NCBI RefSeq assembly: GCF_963676735.1
Contig: NZ_OY781464.1
Span: 405,001 to 469,000 of the forward strand
DNA: 64,000 nt
Direction: 5' to 3'
DNA from: an uncultured Draconibacterium sp.
GTDB taxonomy: Bacteria > Bacteroidota > Bacteroidia > Bacteroidales > Prolixibacteraceae
Under the pieces are notes generated by a model. That model was not told the origin of the DNA. It made no database searches and worked only from the letters and a program-made list of their open reading frames with translations. Made by a program: the position numbers and the translations under genes. Below, piece by piece: positions 1 to 8,492 of the stretch (positions within the stretch are counted from its first letter, which is position 1; each line of letters begins with the position of its first letter).

Positions 1-825
1 GCGTACCAGCTCGTTGTTGTCGTCCTCGGTAATAACTACCAGCAAGTCGCCGTTAATGCCGCCACGTCGTCCGGTATTTCCTTTTCCCGAAACATTTAAC
101 TGCATTCCTTCGCCAACACCTGCCGGTATTTTAATATTTATAACTTCCTCTTCACGAATTACGCCCTCGCCTGCACAGTGGTTACATTTGTCGGTAATCA
201 TTTTACCTTCGCCCTGGCATGTGGGGCAAGCCGAGGTGGTTTGCATTTGCCCAAGCAGGGTGTTTTGTACACGTGTTACCTGACCTGCGCCACCACAAGT
301 GCCACAGGTTGAGTACGATGAGCCATCTTTTGCGCCTGTTCCGTTACAATGTTGACAGGCCACATATTTTTTTACTTTTATTTTTTTCTCAACGCCGTTA
401 ACAATATCCTGGAGGCTGAGCTTGACTTTTACGCGTAAATCCGACCCCCGGCTTACTCTTCTCCCGCCACGGCCACGGCTGCCGCCGCCACCAAATCCGC
501 CAAATCCGCCAAAATGGCCGCCAAATATGTCGCCAAATGCCGAGAAAATATCTTCAATATCTGAAAATCCACCACCACTAAATCCTCCGCCTGCGGCACC
601 ACTCATTCCGGCATGGCCAAATTGGTCGTAGCGCTGTTTTTTCTCGGGATTACTAAGCACCTCGTAGGCTTCAGCAGCTTCCTTAAATTTCTCTTCTGCT
701 TCCTGGTTTCCCGGATTTTTATCGGGGTGGTATTGGATAGCTTTTTTGCGGTAAGCCTTTTTTATCTGATCGGCTGAAGCATCTTTGCCTACTTCCAATA
801 CTTCGTAATAGTCTCTTTTCGCCAT
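1..825 (-). CDS. dnaJ: Chaperone protein DnaJ (Hsp40), C-terminus cut by window edge
   Basis: DnaJ stimulates the DnaK ATPase and delivers unfolded clients. The reading frame is open from the ATG at 823-825 to base 1, giving 275 residues, so the C-terminal substrate-binding domain is mostly outside the window. Visible domains are a J domain with the HPD loop at residues 33-35, a Gly/Phe-rich linker with repeated GGFGGF units (about residues 75-115), and the zinc-finger region with four CxxCxGxG-type repeats (for example [32 protein letters not shown]). It lies 18 bp downstream of grpE on the same strand and is probably cotranscribed with it. The opposite-strand proline-rich frame in this region is only a shadow of the Gly/Phe linker. 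Confidence 0.98.
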   Translation of the reverse strand, partial: MAKRDYYEVLEVGKDASADQIKKAYRKKAIQYHPDKNPGNQEAEEKFKEAAEAYEVLSNPEKKQRYDQFGHAGMSGAAGGGFSGGGFSDIEDIFSAFGDIFGGHFGGFGGFGGGGSRGRGGRRVSRGSDLRVKVKLSLQDIVNGVEKKIKVKKYVACQHCNGTGAKDGSSYSTCGTCGGAGQVTRVQNTLLGQMQTTSACPTCQGEGKMITDKCNHCAGEGVIREEEVINIKIPAGVGEGMQLNVSGKGNTGRRGGINGDLLVVITEDDNNELVR

Positions 826-843
826 TTTTTTCCTCTCTATAGA

Positions 844-1434
844 TTATTCTCCGATTACGACTTTGGCAAATCGGATGACCTTTTCATTTAAGCAATAACC
901 TTTCTGAATAACATCAACCACTTTCCCTTTTAATTCCTCGTTTGGTGCAGGAATTTTTGTAATGGCTTCGTGTAAGTCTACGTCAAAATCTTCGTTTTGG
1001 GCTTCTATTTCTTTTACATTGTTTTGTTTTAGGAATTCCTGGAACTTGTTGTAGATTAAAATTGTACCCTGTTTTCCGGCATCGTCTTCCGCCAGTTCTT
1101 TCATCGAGTCGAGTGCACGTTCGAAGTCATCAACAACCGGAAGAATATTTACAAGTACTGTTTCTCCGCCCGATTTAATCAGGTCGGCCTTTTCTTTTAG
1201 GGTTCTTCTTCTGAAATTATCAAACTCGGCTTGCAAACGAAGGTGTTTGTCTTGTATTTCCTGAAGCTTTTGACCCAGCTCTTCCAGTTGTTCTTCTTTT
1301 TTATCTTTTTTAGATTTTTTCTTCTTCCCCTTCTTGTCTTCTGCATTTTCATCCTGCACTGTTGCAGTATCTTCTGGTGCTGAAGCGTTATCTGTAACTT
1401 CCTCAGTTTCCTGATTTATTTTTTCCTCTGCCAT
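844..1434 (-). CDS. grpE: Nucleotide exchange factor GrpE
   Basis: GrpE releases ADP from DnaK and works with DnaJ in the cytoplasm. The protein has 196 residues. It has an acidic and Lys-rich, probably disordered, first 50 residues, then a long coiled-coil helix (about 50-100) containing the family-typical AEFDNFRRRTLKEK segment. The C-terminal beta domain ends in GYCLNEKVIRFAKVVIGE, which matches the conserved GrpE tail. It is the first gene of a grpE-dnaJ operon. Upstream on the minus strand lie a TATATTTG promoter element (1513-1520) and a 15-bp-arm inverted repeat (1526-1563) that could be a heat-shock operator. The dnaK gene is not in the window. Confidence 0.97.
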   Translation of the reverse strand: MAEEKINQETEEVTDNASAPEDTATVQDENAEDKKGKKKKSKKDKKEEQLEELGQKLQEIQDKHLRLQAEFDNFRRRTLKEKADLIKSGGETVLVNILPVVDDFERALDSMKELAEDDAGKQGTILIYNKFQEFLKQNNVKEIEAQNEDFDVDLHEAITKIPAPNEELKGKVVDVIQKGYCLNEKVIRFAKVVIGE

Positions 1435-1512
1435 CTTACTTTATTTTTCAGTATAAATAATTAACTGTAAGCATTTTTTATGCTACGCTGACATAGCAAA
1501 AATTTTGCCATG

Positions 1513-1520
1513 CAAATATA
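1513..1520 (-). promoter_or_regulatory. Promoter -7 element of grpE-dnaJ
   Basis: The minus strand reads TATATTTG here, an exact match to the Bacteroidota consensus TAnnTTTG. It lies 79 bp upstream of the grpE ATG. No good TTTG is seen at -33; a TTCG sits about 17 bp upstream, inside the adjacent inverted repeat, so the repeat would overlap the polymerase site. Confidence 0.6.
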
Positions 1521-1525
1521 AACGA

Positions 1526-1563
1526 CAAATTGGCACCCGAATCAGATATCGAGTGCCAATTTG
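1526..1563. promoter_or_regulatory. 15-bp inverted repeat upstream of grpE, possible CIRCE-like operator
   Basis: The arms CAAATTGGCACCCGA (1526-1540) and TCGAGTGCCAATTTG (1549-1563) are complementary at 14 of 15 positions, with an 8-bp spacer. On the minus strand the core reads TTGGCACTC...GGGTGCCAA, which resembles the HrcA operator CIRCE (TTAGCACTC-N9-GAGTGCTAA), but the spacing between the 9-mers is 12, not 9. It overlaps the -33 region of the grpE promoter, as an operator would. Because it also lies 40-77 bp after the tlpA-like gene, it may instead be a terminator, although only a poor T-run follows on the minus strand. Confidence 0.55.
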
Positions 1564-1602
1564 AACGATTTATATAATTTTTAAACTAGGGTTTACCCTA
1601 AT

Positions 1603-2115
1603 CTACTTCAGGTATTTTTTTAGTGCCGCTTCAAGTGCCGGGCCGCGCAATTTTTTTGCGATGATAACCCCGTTTTCATCAATTAAATAGTTGTCGGGGA
1701 TACCTCGTACCTGGTAAACCATGCGGTATTTCGAATTCCATTTTTTGAAATCGCAAATGTGCGAAGGCCAGTCCAGTTTATCTTTTTCTATGGCTGCTTT
1801 CCAGCTATCGGCCGAGCTGTCGAGCGATACGCCAAATACGGTAAAACCTTTGCCGTTGGTAAATTTGGCGTCTTTGTATTTATTGTAGTTGGCCACAACT
1901 GTTGGGTTTTCTCTTCGGCAAGGACCACACCAGCTGGCCCAAAAGTCGATTAATACAACTTTGCCTTGCAAATCAGATAGTTTAATGGTTTCGCCGTTTG
2001 GCCCCGTTCCGATTAGCTCGGGTGCTTTGTTGCCAATATTTAAACCAAGTTGCTGGGCATTTATAAACGTGGTGCCCATAAAAATGATTGCTGCCAGTAA
2101 AATAACTTTCTTCAT
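1603..2115 (-). CDS. TlpA/ResA-like thiol-disulfide oxidoreductase, exported
   Basis: The 170-residue protein begins with a Sec signal peptide (residues 1-20, cleaved near INAQ) and continues as an AhpC-TSA/TlpA-type thioredoxin fold. The redox motif WCGPC is at residues 62-66 and the cis-proline is Pro140 in VRGIPDNYLID. Proteins of this kind reduce periplasmic disulfides or serve cytochrome maturation, but the client cannot be read from the context. It is a single gene with its own TATATTTG promoter at 2144-2151. The next gene, grpE, has a separate promoter. Confidence 0.9.
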   Translation of the reverse strand: MKKVILLAAIIFMGTTFINAQQLGLNIGNKAPELIGTGPNGETIKLSDLQGKVVLIDFWASWCGPCRRENPTVVANYNKYKDAKFTNGKGFTVFGVSLDSSADSWKAAIEKDKLDWPSHICDFKKWNSKYRMVYQVRGIPDNYLIDENGVIIAKKLRGPALEAALKKYLK

Positions 2116-2143
2116 ATTTTGGATTTTGATGTTTCTAAAAATT

Positions 2144-2172
2144 CAAATATAAAATATTAAGTAGTAACACAA
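2144..2172 (-). promoter_or_regulatory. Promoter of the tlpA-like gene
   Basis: The minus strand shows TATATTTG (2144-2151), an exact TAnnTTTG -7 element, with a TTG at 2170-2172 after an 18-bp spacer, the normal Bacteroidota -33/-7 arrangement. Transcription would start near 2137. Confidence 0.7.
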
Positions 2173-2200
2173 TGCGCTGATGAATGTTTTAACACGGCGT

Positions 2201-3505
2201 TTACATTCTTGAAATGTTTGCTCCAAGTGCATTTAGTCTGCCATCGATATTCTCGTAGCCACGGTCGATTTGTTCGATGTTGTCGATAGTGCTAATGCCT
2301 TTTGCCGACATGGCAGCAATAAGCAGGGCAATACCGGCACGTATATCGGGCGATACCATTTTAGTGGCTCGAAGGGCATGTTTGCGGTCGAGGCCAATAA
2401 CGGTTGCCCGGTGCGGATCGCAAAGAATGATCTGCGCACCCATGTCGATTAATTTGTCGACAAAAAACAGGCGGCTTTCAAACATTTTCTGGTGAATAAG
2501 CACACTGCCTTTGGCTTGAGTGGCAACCACCAGGAAAACACTTAGCAGGTCGGGGGTTAAACCCGGCCATGGGGCATCAGCAATGGTCATTATTGATCCA
2601 TCGATATATGATTCAATTTCGTAATGTTCGGTGTCTTTTACAAGTAGGTCGTCGCCTGCCTGTTGAACGTTAATGCCAAGTCTTCTGAATGATTCCGGAA
2701 TGATTCCGAGGTGTTCGATACCTACATTTTTAATGTTGATCTCGGAAGCGGTCATGGCAGCTAAGCCGATGAAACTTCCAACTTCAATCATATCGGGCAA
2801 TATCTGATGGGTACATCCTTTTAACGAGGAAACTCCTTCAATAGTAAGCAGATTAGAACCAATGCCAGATATTTTTGCCCCCATAGAAACCAGCATCTTG
2901 CACAATTGCTGCAAATAGGGTTCGCAGGCTGCGTTATAAATTGTTGTTGTACCGCTGGCTAAAACAGCAGCCATTACAATATTTGCGGTTCCGGTAACCG
3001 AAGCCTCGTCCAGTAGCATGTATGCTCCGCTTAGTTTGTCGGCTAAAACGGTGTACCATTTGTTTTCGCGATCGAATTCGAAGCGGGCGCCCAGTTTTTG
3101 CAAACCAATAAAATGGGTATCAACTCTGCGCCGACCAATTTTATCGCCGCCCGGTTGGGGTATAAAACCTTTCCCGAAACGGGCTAGCAGCGGACCAATA
3201 ATCATTATAGATCCTCGCAAAACAGCTGCCTGTTTGGCATACTCCGGGCTTTTTAAAAAATCGATATCAACCTGCGATGCATTAAAACTAAAATGGCCTT
3301 TGGCAAGGCGCTCTACCACAACTCCCAATCCCTTTAAGATTTCAATTAGTTTCAAAACATCACGTATTTCCGGAATGTTTTTTATAATCGTTTCATCAGG
3401 ACTTAATAATGTGGCGCAAATAATCTGGAGCGCTTCGTTTTTAGCACCTTGTGGTTCAAGGTCTCCTTTTAATTGGAAACCACCTTCGATTTTGAAAGTT
3501 GACAT
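2201..3505 (-). CDS. murA: UDP-N-acetylglucosamine 1-carboxyvinyltransferase, Asp-type (MurA)
   Basis: MurA transfers enolpyruvate from PEP to UDP-GlcNAc, the first committed step of peptidoglycan synthesis in the cytoplasm. The 434-residue length and the inside-out alpha/beta barrel motifs fit, including GAKNEALQ near the N-terminus, PEIRDV, the DTHFIGLQKLGA segment, and a C-terminal DRGYENIDGRLNALGA. The active-site loop reads PGGDKIGRRRVD, so residue 121 is Asp where E. coli has Cys115, the residue alkylated by fosfomycin. Asp-type MurA enzymes, known in Mycobacterium and Chlamydia, are active but fosfomycin-insensitive, so the same is inferred here. It follows the DUF4290 gene by 24 bp, a conserved neighbour pair in this phylum. 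Confidence 0.97.
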   Translation of the reverse strand: MSTFKIEGGFQLKGDLEPQGAKNEALQIICATLLSPDETIIKNIPEIRDVLKLIEILKGLGVVVERLAKGHFSFNASQVDIDFLKSPEYAKQAAVLRGSIMIIGPLLARFGKGFIPQPGGDKIGRRRVDTHFIGLQKLGARFEFDRENKWYTVLADKLSGAYMLLDEASVTGTANIVMAAVLASGTTTIYNAACEPYLQQLCKMLVSMGAKISGIGSNLLTIEGVSSLKGCTHQILPDMIEVGSFIGLAAMTASEINIKNVGIEHLGIIPESFRRLGINVQQAGDDLLVKDTEHYEIESYIDGSIMTIADAPWPGLTPDLLSVFLVVATQAKGSVLIHQKMFESRLFFVDKLIDMGAQIILCDPHRATVIGLDRKHALRATKMVSPDIRAGIALLIAAMSAKGISTIDNIEQIDRGYENIDGRLNALGANISRM

Positions 3506-3529
3506 GGGGAAGCAGGTTTATGGCTTAAT

Positions 3530-4111
3530 CTATTTTTTCTTTTTTGTTTTTTTCTTTTTTGTGCCTACAAGCGACTTGGCATCGGCTAATTGCAATCCTT
3601 CTGCAGGTTTTAGCTTTCCTTCCGACATTTCTATCAGATCATTAAAAATGAATTCGTCTTCCACACCGTCTTTGTTCCACGACAGGTATGATTTTTTCAT
3701 GTGATTTGCAATTTGCTCAATAATAATCTCGCGCTCTTCTCCTTCAAAGTTATCCGCTTCCTGAATCAGCAATTCCATTGTACGGCCATAGTGTTTGTAT
3801 TTTATACGATGCTGATCGTAAGGAACCTTGTTTGGACGTTCGAGCAACGACTCGGGCGAAGGCGGATCGTAAGGGTAGTCGATATCGAGTTTAAAATCAG
3901 ACATAATGGCGAGGTGATCCCAAAGTTTGTGTTTAAACTCATGAACATCACGCAGGTGAGGAAAAAGATTGCCCATAACATCGATAACCGTTTGGGCCGA
4001 TTTATTTCGTTTGTCGCGGTCTTCAATAGTTAACAGGTAATCGACCATGTTTTGTATATTTCTTCCGTATTCCGGAAGGGCCATCTTTTTTCTTTTGGTA
4101 TTATAATCCAT
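3530..4111 (-). CDS. DUF4290 family protein
   Basis: The 193-residue protein matches the Bacteroidota DUF4290 family (recognised by the LPEYGRNIQNMVDYLL opening and the FPHLRDVHEFKHKLWDHL segment). It has no signal peptide or membrane span and ends in a Lys-rich tail (KKKKTKKKK), which suggests a nucleic-acid or ribosome contact, though this is inference only. Function is not known. It precedes murA in an apparent two-gene operon with a TAGTTTTG promoter at 4178-4185. Confidence 0.85.
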   Translation of the reverse strand: MDYNTKRKKMALPEYGRNIQNMVDYLLTIEDRDKRNKSAQTVIDVMGNLFPHLRDVHEFKHKLWDHLAIMSDFKLDIDYPYDPPSPESLLERPNKVPYDQHRIKYKHYGRTMELLIQEADNFEGEEREIIIEQIANHMKKSYLSWNKDGVEDEFIFNDLIEMSEGKLKPAEGLQLADAKSLVGTKKKKTKKKK

Positions 4112-4177
4112 TTGTAAATGTTTAATGCTAATAATCTAATCTTCAAGTAAGTTGGATTTATTCGCGAAATGATGTTG

Positions 4178-4208
4178 CAAAACTAATCATTTCCTGAAAT
4201 ATTGCGAA
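4178..4208 (-). promoter_or_regulatory. Promoter of DUF4290-murA
   Basis: The minus strand has TAGTTTTG (4178-4185), matching TAnnTTTG, and TTCG (4205-4208) 19 bp upstream as a near-consensus -33 element. The predicted 5' UTR is about 60 nt. Confidence 0.6.
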
Positions 4209-4228
4209 TATTTATCAATAATCGGTTT

Positions 4229-6553
4229 TTATGTTTTAATTTTTAGCTTGGCAAACTTCAGCAAAAGCTGTTTTTGAGTTCCCGATTTAAAAATTACTGT
4301 TGCTTTAATGTTGGGTGCCACGCCTTCAATATTTGTTACTTTTCCTTCTCCAAAACGCTGGTGCTCAACACGCATTCCCACTTGTATTTTTCCGGGGTCG
4401 TCTCCCTGGAACGTGTTTTGCGTTTTGCTGCTTTCTTTAAGCGAAACGAGTTTTTTATTAAAAAAGTTTTGCGACTCGCGTGTTTTAAATGACGATGGGG
4501 GTTGGCGACGGCTGAATTTTTGATGAAAACGTTCGGGCTGATCGGTGCTTTGCGCTTGCCGGGGTGATGAAGAAAAACCATCAGCACTGCTGGTGTCAAG
4601 AAACTGCTGATCAATGTCTTCAAGAAAACGGCTTGGTGTACAAAAATCAAGATTTCCCCATCGATAGCGCTGGTTGGCATACGAAAACCAGGCATTTTCT
4701 TCAGCGCGGGTTAGGGCCACATAAAACAGTCGGCGCTCTTCTTCCAGCGTTTCAGGTTTGTTGTCGCCATTTTGGTTCGATGGGAAAAGATTTTCTTCCA
4801 GACCAACAACAAACACATTTTTGAATTCGAGGCCTTTTGACGAGTGCACGGTCATTAATGTCACCTTGTTTTTGTCTTCCTCTTTTTCGCTATCCTGGTC
4901 GGTAAGCAAAGCAACATCCTCAAGGTAGTTTTCCAGTTTTTCTGGTTCGCCGGTTTCTTTGGCATTAATGCTAAATTCCTGGATTCCGTTCAGTAATTCC
5001 TGAATATTTTCGTGACGGCTCAGGCCCTCGGGTGATTTGTCGGTGTACAGTTCTTTTAAAATGCCGGTTTGTTCGGCAATGGTTTTTGCCGTGTCAAAGG
5101 CATCGTTTTCATCGGCAAATTGACGGAACTTTTTAATTAAGCCTACAAAGTTCAATATTTTTCCGGTAGTACCTTTGTTTAGTCCGGCATGGTTAACAGT
5201 TGGCAGATCAGAAACTATTTTCCATATGGAAGTTTCGTTGTTTATGGCGGCAGTTTCGAGTTTGGAAAGAGTTGTCGCACCAATTCCGCGCGCAGGGTAA
5301 TTAATGATGCGTTTTAAGGCTTCATTATCTGCAGGATTGATGGTCATCCTGAAATAAGAGAGCAGGTCTTTAATTTCTTTTCGTTGATAAAAGCTTAAGC
5401 CGCCATAAATCTTGTAAGGAATATTTCTTTTCCGCAATGATTCTTCAAAGATTCTCGATTGTGCATTGGTGCGATATAAAATGGCGAAGTCTTCAAATTT
5501 GTAATGGTCGCGCAGTTGGAGCTGGGCAATTTCCTGTGCCACTAAAAAACCTTCTTCGTTGTCGGTTAATGCCGAAATTAATTTTATGGGTTTCCCGGTA
5601 GCATTTTCCGAAAATACTTTTTTGGGAATTTGCCGTTTGTTTTTGGCAATAATACTGTTTGCTGCATTAACAATGGTTTGTGTAGAGCGGTAGTTTTGTT
5701 CCAGCTTAAAAACTTTATGCTCGGGGTAATCTGATTTAAAATTCAGGATATTTTCAATTCTTGCACCACGGAATGAATAAATACTTTGGGCATCGTCGCC
5801 AACCACACAAATATTTTTATGTGCTGCAGCCAGCTTTTTTACAATCAGGTATTGCGAGTAATTGGTATCCTGGTACTCGTCAACCATAACATAGCCAAAA
5901 CGTTCCTGGTATTTTTGCAATACTTCGGGGTGATCGCGAAAAAGCAGGTTTGTTTTTAGCAGCAGGTCGTCAAAATCCATCGCGCCCGAAAGAAAACATC
6001 GTTTAGCGTATTCTTTATAAATATTGGCAATTTGAGGCATGCGCATGCTTTTGTCTGCGGTTCTAATTTCAGACGAGTTGGCGTACACATTGGGCGTAAT
6101 AAGGTTGTTTTTCGCCATCGATATCCGTCCGGCCACTACACCGGGTTTATAAATTTTATCGTCGAGCTGAAAACTTTTTATGATGGTTTTGATCAGGCTT
6201 TTACTATCGGCACTATCGTAAATCGTAAAGTTCGACGGGTAGCCAATGGTTTCGTGTTCGGTTCGTAAAATTCGGGCAAAGATACTGTGAAAAGTGCCCA
6301 TCCATAGGTAGCGTGCCGTATTTTCGCCAACCACACTTGCGATCCGCTCTTTCATCTCGCGGGCGGCTTTGTTGGTAAAGGTAAGCGACAAAATACTTGA
6401 TGGCCGCGCGCCTTGTTTCAGTAAGTTGGCAATACGATAAGTTAACACACGCGTTTTTCCCGATCCTGCACCGGCTATTACCAGGGCAGGCCCTTCCGTG
6501 CGAAGAACAGCCTCTCTTTGGGCATCATTTAAATTCTGAAGATAATCAAACAC
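4229..6553 (-). CDS. UvrD/PcrA-type ATP-dependent DNA helicase
   Basis: This superfamily 1A 3'-5' helicase would act in nucleotide excision repair and in clearing recombinases or stalled complexes from DNA. The 774 residues carry every motif in order: Walker A AGAGSGKT (27-34), motif II VDEYQDTN, motif III VVGDDAQSIYSFRGA, motif IV KLEQNYRST, motif V TVHSSKGLEF and motif VI EERRLFYVALTRA. The C-terminus has the Tudor-like module (VGMRVEHQRFGEGKV) that in PcrA binds RNA polymerase. It is monocistronic, with a TATATTTG element 24 bp upstream. PcrA is the closer name by C-terminal domain, but PcrA and UvrD cannot be separated from sequence alone. Confidence 0.95.
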   Translation of the reverse strand: MFDYLQNLNDAQREAVLRTEGPALVIAGAGSGKTRVLTYRIANLLKQGARPSSILSLTFTNKAAREMKERIASVVGENTARYLWMGTFHSIFARILRTEHETIGYPSNFTIYDSADSKSLIKTIIKSFQLDDKIYKPGVVAGRISMAKNNLITPNVYANSSEIRTADKSMRMPQIANIYKEYAKRCFLSGAMDFDDLLLKTNLLFRDHPEVLQKYQERFGYVMVDEYQDTNYSQYLIVKKLAAAHKNICVVGDDAQSIYSFRGARIENILNFKSDYPEHKVFKLEQNYRSTQTIVNAANSIIAKNKRQIPKKVFSENATGKPIKLISALTDNEEGFLVAQEIAQLQLRDHYKFEDFAILYRTNAQSRIFEESLRKRNIPYKIYGGLSFYQRKEIKDLLSYFRMTINPADNEALKRIINYPARGIGATTLSKLETAAINNETSIWKIVSDLPTVNHAGLNKGTTGKILNFVGLIKKFRQFADENDAFDTAKTIAEQTGILKELYTDKSPEGLSRHENIQELLNGIQEFSINAKETGEPEKLENYLEDVALLTDQDSEKEEDKNKVTLMTVHSSKGLEFKNVFVVGLEENLFPSNQNGDNKPETLEEERRLFYVALTRAEENAWFSYANQRYRWGNLDFCTPSRFLEDIDQQFLDTSSADGFSSSPRQAQSTDQPERFHQKFSRRQPPSSFKTRESQNFFNKKLVSLKESSKTQNTFQGDDPGKIQVGMRVEHQRFGEGKVTNIEGVAPNIKATVIFKSGTQKQLLLKFAKLKIKT

Positions 6554-6576
6554 TATAGCTTTCCTTTTTTGCTTTG

Positions 6577-6584
6577 CAAATATA
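6577..6584 (-). promoter_or_regulatory. Promoter -7 element of the UvrD/PcrA gene
   Basis: The minus strand reads TATATTTG, an exact consensus. A TTTG about 25 bp further upstream is a slightly distant -33 candidate. Confidence 0.55.
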
Positions 6585-6805
6585 ACAGACCGTTTAAAAA
6601 ACTGATTGACAAAAATGTTGAGTTGTCAGTTTTATGCTTGCGAAATAAACGGTTATCTGGCATTTCGTACCAAGTGCATTACACAACAATTGGCAATGCA
6701 ACTTGTTTGGGGCAAAAATAAAGCTTGTGAAAAGTAATTCAGGTTATTTTTCGGCTCTTTTATTAACAAATTATTTTAGCTTCCTGTATTTCCGTTGCTG
6801 TTCAC
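6585..6805. other. Divergent intergenic region, nothing further seen
   Basis: AT-rich spacer between the divergently read helicase gene and the PKD/T9SS protein gene. Beyond the two promoter elements at its edges I see no ORF, repeat or stable hairpin. Confidence 0.5.
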
Positions 6806-6813
6806 TATTTTTG
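6806..6813 (+). promoter_or_regulatory. Promoter -7 element of the PKD/T9SS protein gene
   Basis: TATTTTTG matches TAnnTTTG and lies 62 bp before the chosen ATG at 6876. No clear -33 is visible. An in-frame ATG at 6795 lies upstream of this element and is therefore unlikely to be used. Confidence 0.45.
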
Positions 6814-6875
6814 CCTGCAACAGGCAATTAAATAAAATTTATACGTTAATATTGTATCTCAAAGAGCAAACATTT

Positions 6876-8165
6876 ATGAAGCACATTCTTATTATTGGTT
6901 TTATAGTGGTTTTGTCAGCTTTCTCGCTTCAGGCACAAATTACATCTCCCGAAGCCAATGCCAACGATGTAACCCAATACCCGGTTTTTCCGGAAACGGA
7001 TGAAATTTTTATTTTTTGCAGCAACGATTCAACGCAGCAAAATGCTACGCTAACAGCAAGTACAGAATTGCAGGGGACTAAAACCTATTTGTGGGAAAAA
7101 TATGATGAAATACAGGCTTCATTCCTTTTGTATTTTCAGGAAAGCACAGAGGCAAACACATCGCAAATAGTGGGTTTGGCTGATGGCTGTTACCGGATTT
7201 CGATTAGCCAGGGAGACAATACCGTTACCGAGCGTGCATGGGTGTTTAATAACTGGATGTATGCCGGTGGAGAAGTGGTAAAATCAACCTGCGAATATTT
7301 TAGAATGGCCGGCGAAATGAATTCAGCGGTGTTAACTTATTTTGATTTAAGTAGTGGAGCCCCGGTTGATTTAGCTAAAAATGTGCAGGTGGAGTGGCTT
7401 AAAGACGACAGCCGTGTTGCCTCGGTTTTAAATCCAACAATATACGATCCGCCAACCGAAAATACCAATTATACCCTACGCGTTTACGATAAATACGACT
7501 GCGAGGCCCGGGCGACGGTGTTGTATGAGTCGGTAGTAACAAAAGCCGATTTTACTGCCGAACCTATGAGTGGAGAAGCGCCGCTTACGGTTACCTTTAC
7601 CAATAATTCTGAAAACGGAACAGCCGGCTATTACGAATGGCATTTTTACCGTGATTTAAATGAGATTAAACGAGACTCGGAAAACTCAACGGAGCCGGTT
7701 GATAGTATAATGTTGGTAGCGTATGATGATGCACCTGTGTACACTTACGAAAATTCCGGTTCGTACATGGTGAAATTAATTTCGAAACATCTTTCAGACT
7801 CGCTGGTGTGTGCAGATACGATGTACATGGAAGATTATATTGATGTAGATACATCGTTTATTGATGTGCCTAACGTGTTTTCGCCAAATGGAGACGGAAC
7901 CAATGACGAGTTTGTGGTGAAATTCTGGTCGATGCAAAGCCTGGAAATAAGTATATATAACCGCTGGGGAAAACGTGTGCATTATTGGGAAAGTGGCGAT
8001 GTTAGAGGCTTTGAGGGAACCTGGACGGAGACCGTTTGGGACGGCCGTGTGTTAGGTGGCCGTTATGCAAGCCCGGGCGTATATTACTACGATGTGGTTG
8101 GGCGTGGCCGTGATGGTGAAAAACGAAAGAAACACGGGTTTGTCCATCTTTTTCGAAATAAATAG
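6876..8165 (+). CDS. Secreted PKD-domain protein with T9SS type-B (gliding-motility-type) C-terminal domain
   Basis: The 429-residue protein begins with a Sec signal peptide (MKHILIIGFIVVLSAFSLQAQ region), and this start was preferred over an in-frame ATG 27 codons upstream. The middle holds a PKD-like Ig domain (ADFTAEPMSGEAPLTVTFTN...YYEWHF). The last about 100 residues are the CHU_C/gliding-motility-associated domain, recognised by VPNVFSPNGDGTNDEF, IYNRWGKRV, WDG and a SPGVYYYDV segment. In Bacteroidota this domain directs export through the type IX secretion system and attachment at the cell surface. The surface target is unknown. It is transcribed alone and converges with the DUF1330 gene. 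Confidence 0.88.
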   Translation: MKHILIIGFIVVLSAFSLQAQITSPEANANDVTQYPVFPETDEIFIFCSNDSTQQNATLTASTELQGTKTYLWEKYDEIQASFLLYFQESTEANTSQIVGLADGCYRISISQGDNTVTERAWVFNNWMYAGGEVVKSTCEYFRMAGEMNSAVLTYFDLSSGAPVDLAKNVQVEWLKDDSRVASVLNPTIYDPPTENTNYTLRVYDKYDCEARATVLYESVVTKADFTAEPMSGEAPLTVTFTNNSENGTAGYYEWHFYRDLNEIKRDSENSTEPVDSIMLVAYDDAPVYTYENSGSYMVKLISKHLSDSLVCADTMYMEDYIDVDTSFIDVPNVFSPNGDGTNDEFVVKFWSMQSLEISIYNRWGKRVHYWESGDVRGFEGTWTETVWDGRVLGGRYASPGVYYYDVVGRGRDGEKRKKHGFVHLFRNK

Positions 8166-8175
8166 GCTTTTTAGC

Positions 8176-8463
8176 TTATTTCCCAGTAATTAAAATAGTA
8201 TTGCATATTGCCCCTTTAAACCAATAGTTTAAAATTTCCTGGTATTCTGCCGAGTAGTACCAGTCATTAAAATCTTTCTTCGACGGAAACTCAATCAGAA
8301 CAATACGCCCTTCATCCCAAAAGCCTTCAAGGCAAACCGGCGAGTCGTCAACGGCCAGATAGCTGCCTTTGTATTTGCTAAAAACCTCACCAGCCGAGTT
8401 AATGTATTGCTGATAGATATTATTGTTGTTAATGTTAATTTGTGCGATAAAATATACGCTCAT
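8176..8463 (-). CDS. DUF1330 family protein
   Basis: The 95-residue protein starts MSVYFIAQI and continues with YQQYINSAGEVFSKYKGSYL, GFWDEGRIVLIEFPSKKDFNDWYYSAEYQEI, the pattern of the DUF1330 ferredoxin-like (dimeric alpha-beta barrel) family. A TTG 11 codons upstream would overlap the previous gene's stop codon, but the family N-terminus begins at the ATG used here. No catalytic role is established. It follows the membrane-protein gene by 29 bp and is probably cotranscribed. Confidence 0.8.
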   Translation of the reverse strand: MSVYFIAQININNNNIYQQYINSAGEVFSKYKGSYLAVDDSPVCLEGFWDEGRIVLIEFPSKKDFNDWYYSAEYQEILNYWFKGAICNTILITGK

Positions 8464-8492
8464 TGCAAGCTGTATTAATCTTGATGTAATTC

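Noticed and set aside
422..631. Proline-rich plus-strand ORF
   Set aside because: It is the antisense shadow of the Gly/Phe-rich linker of dnaJ.
1530..1563. TGGCAC motifs in the inverted repeat, as a sigma-54 (-24) element
   Set aside because: No TTGC is present at the required distance on either strand, and a standard TATATTTG promoter explains the position better.
6795..6875. Upstream in-frame ATG for the PKD/T9SS protein
   Set aside because: It precedes the predicted promoter and would put 27 residues before a clear signal peptide.
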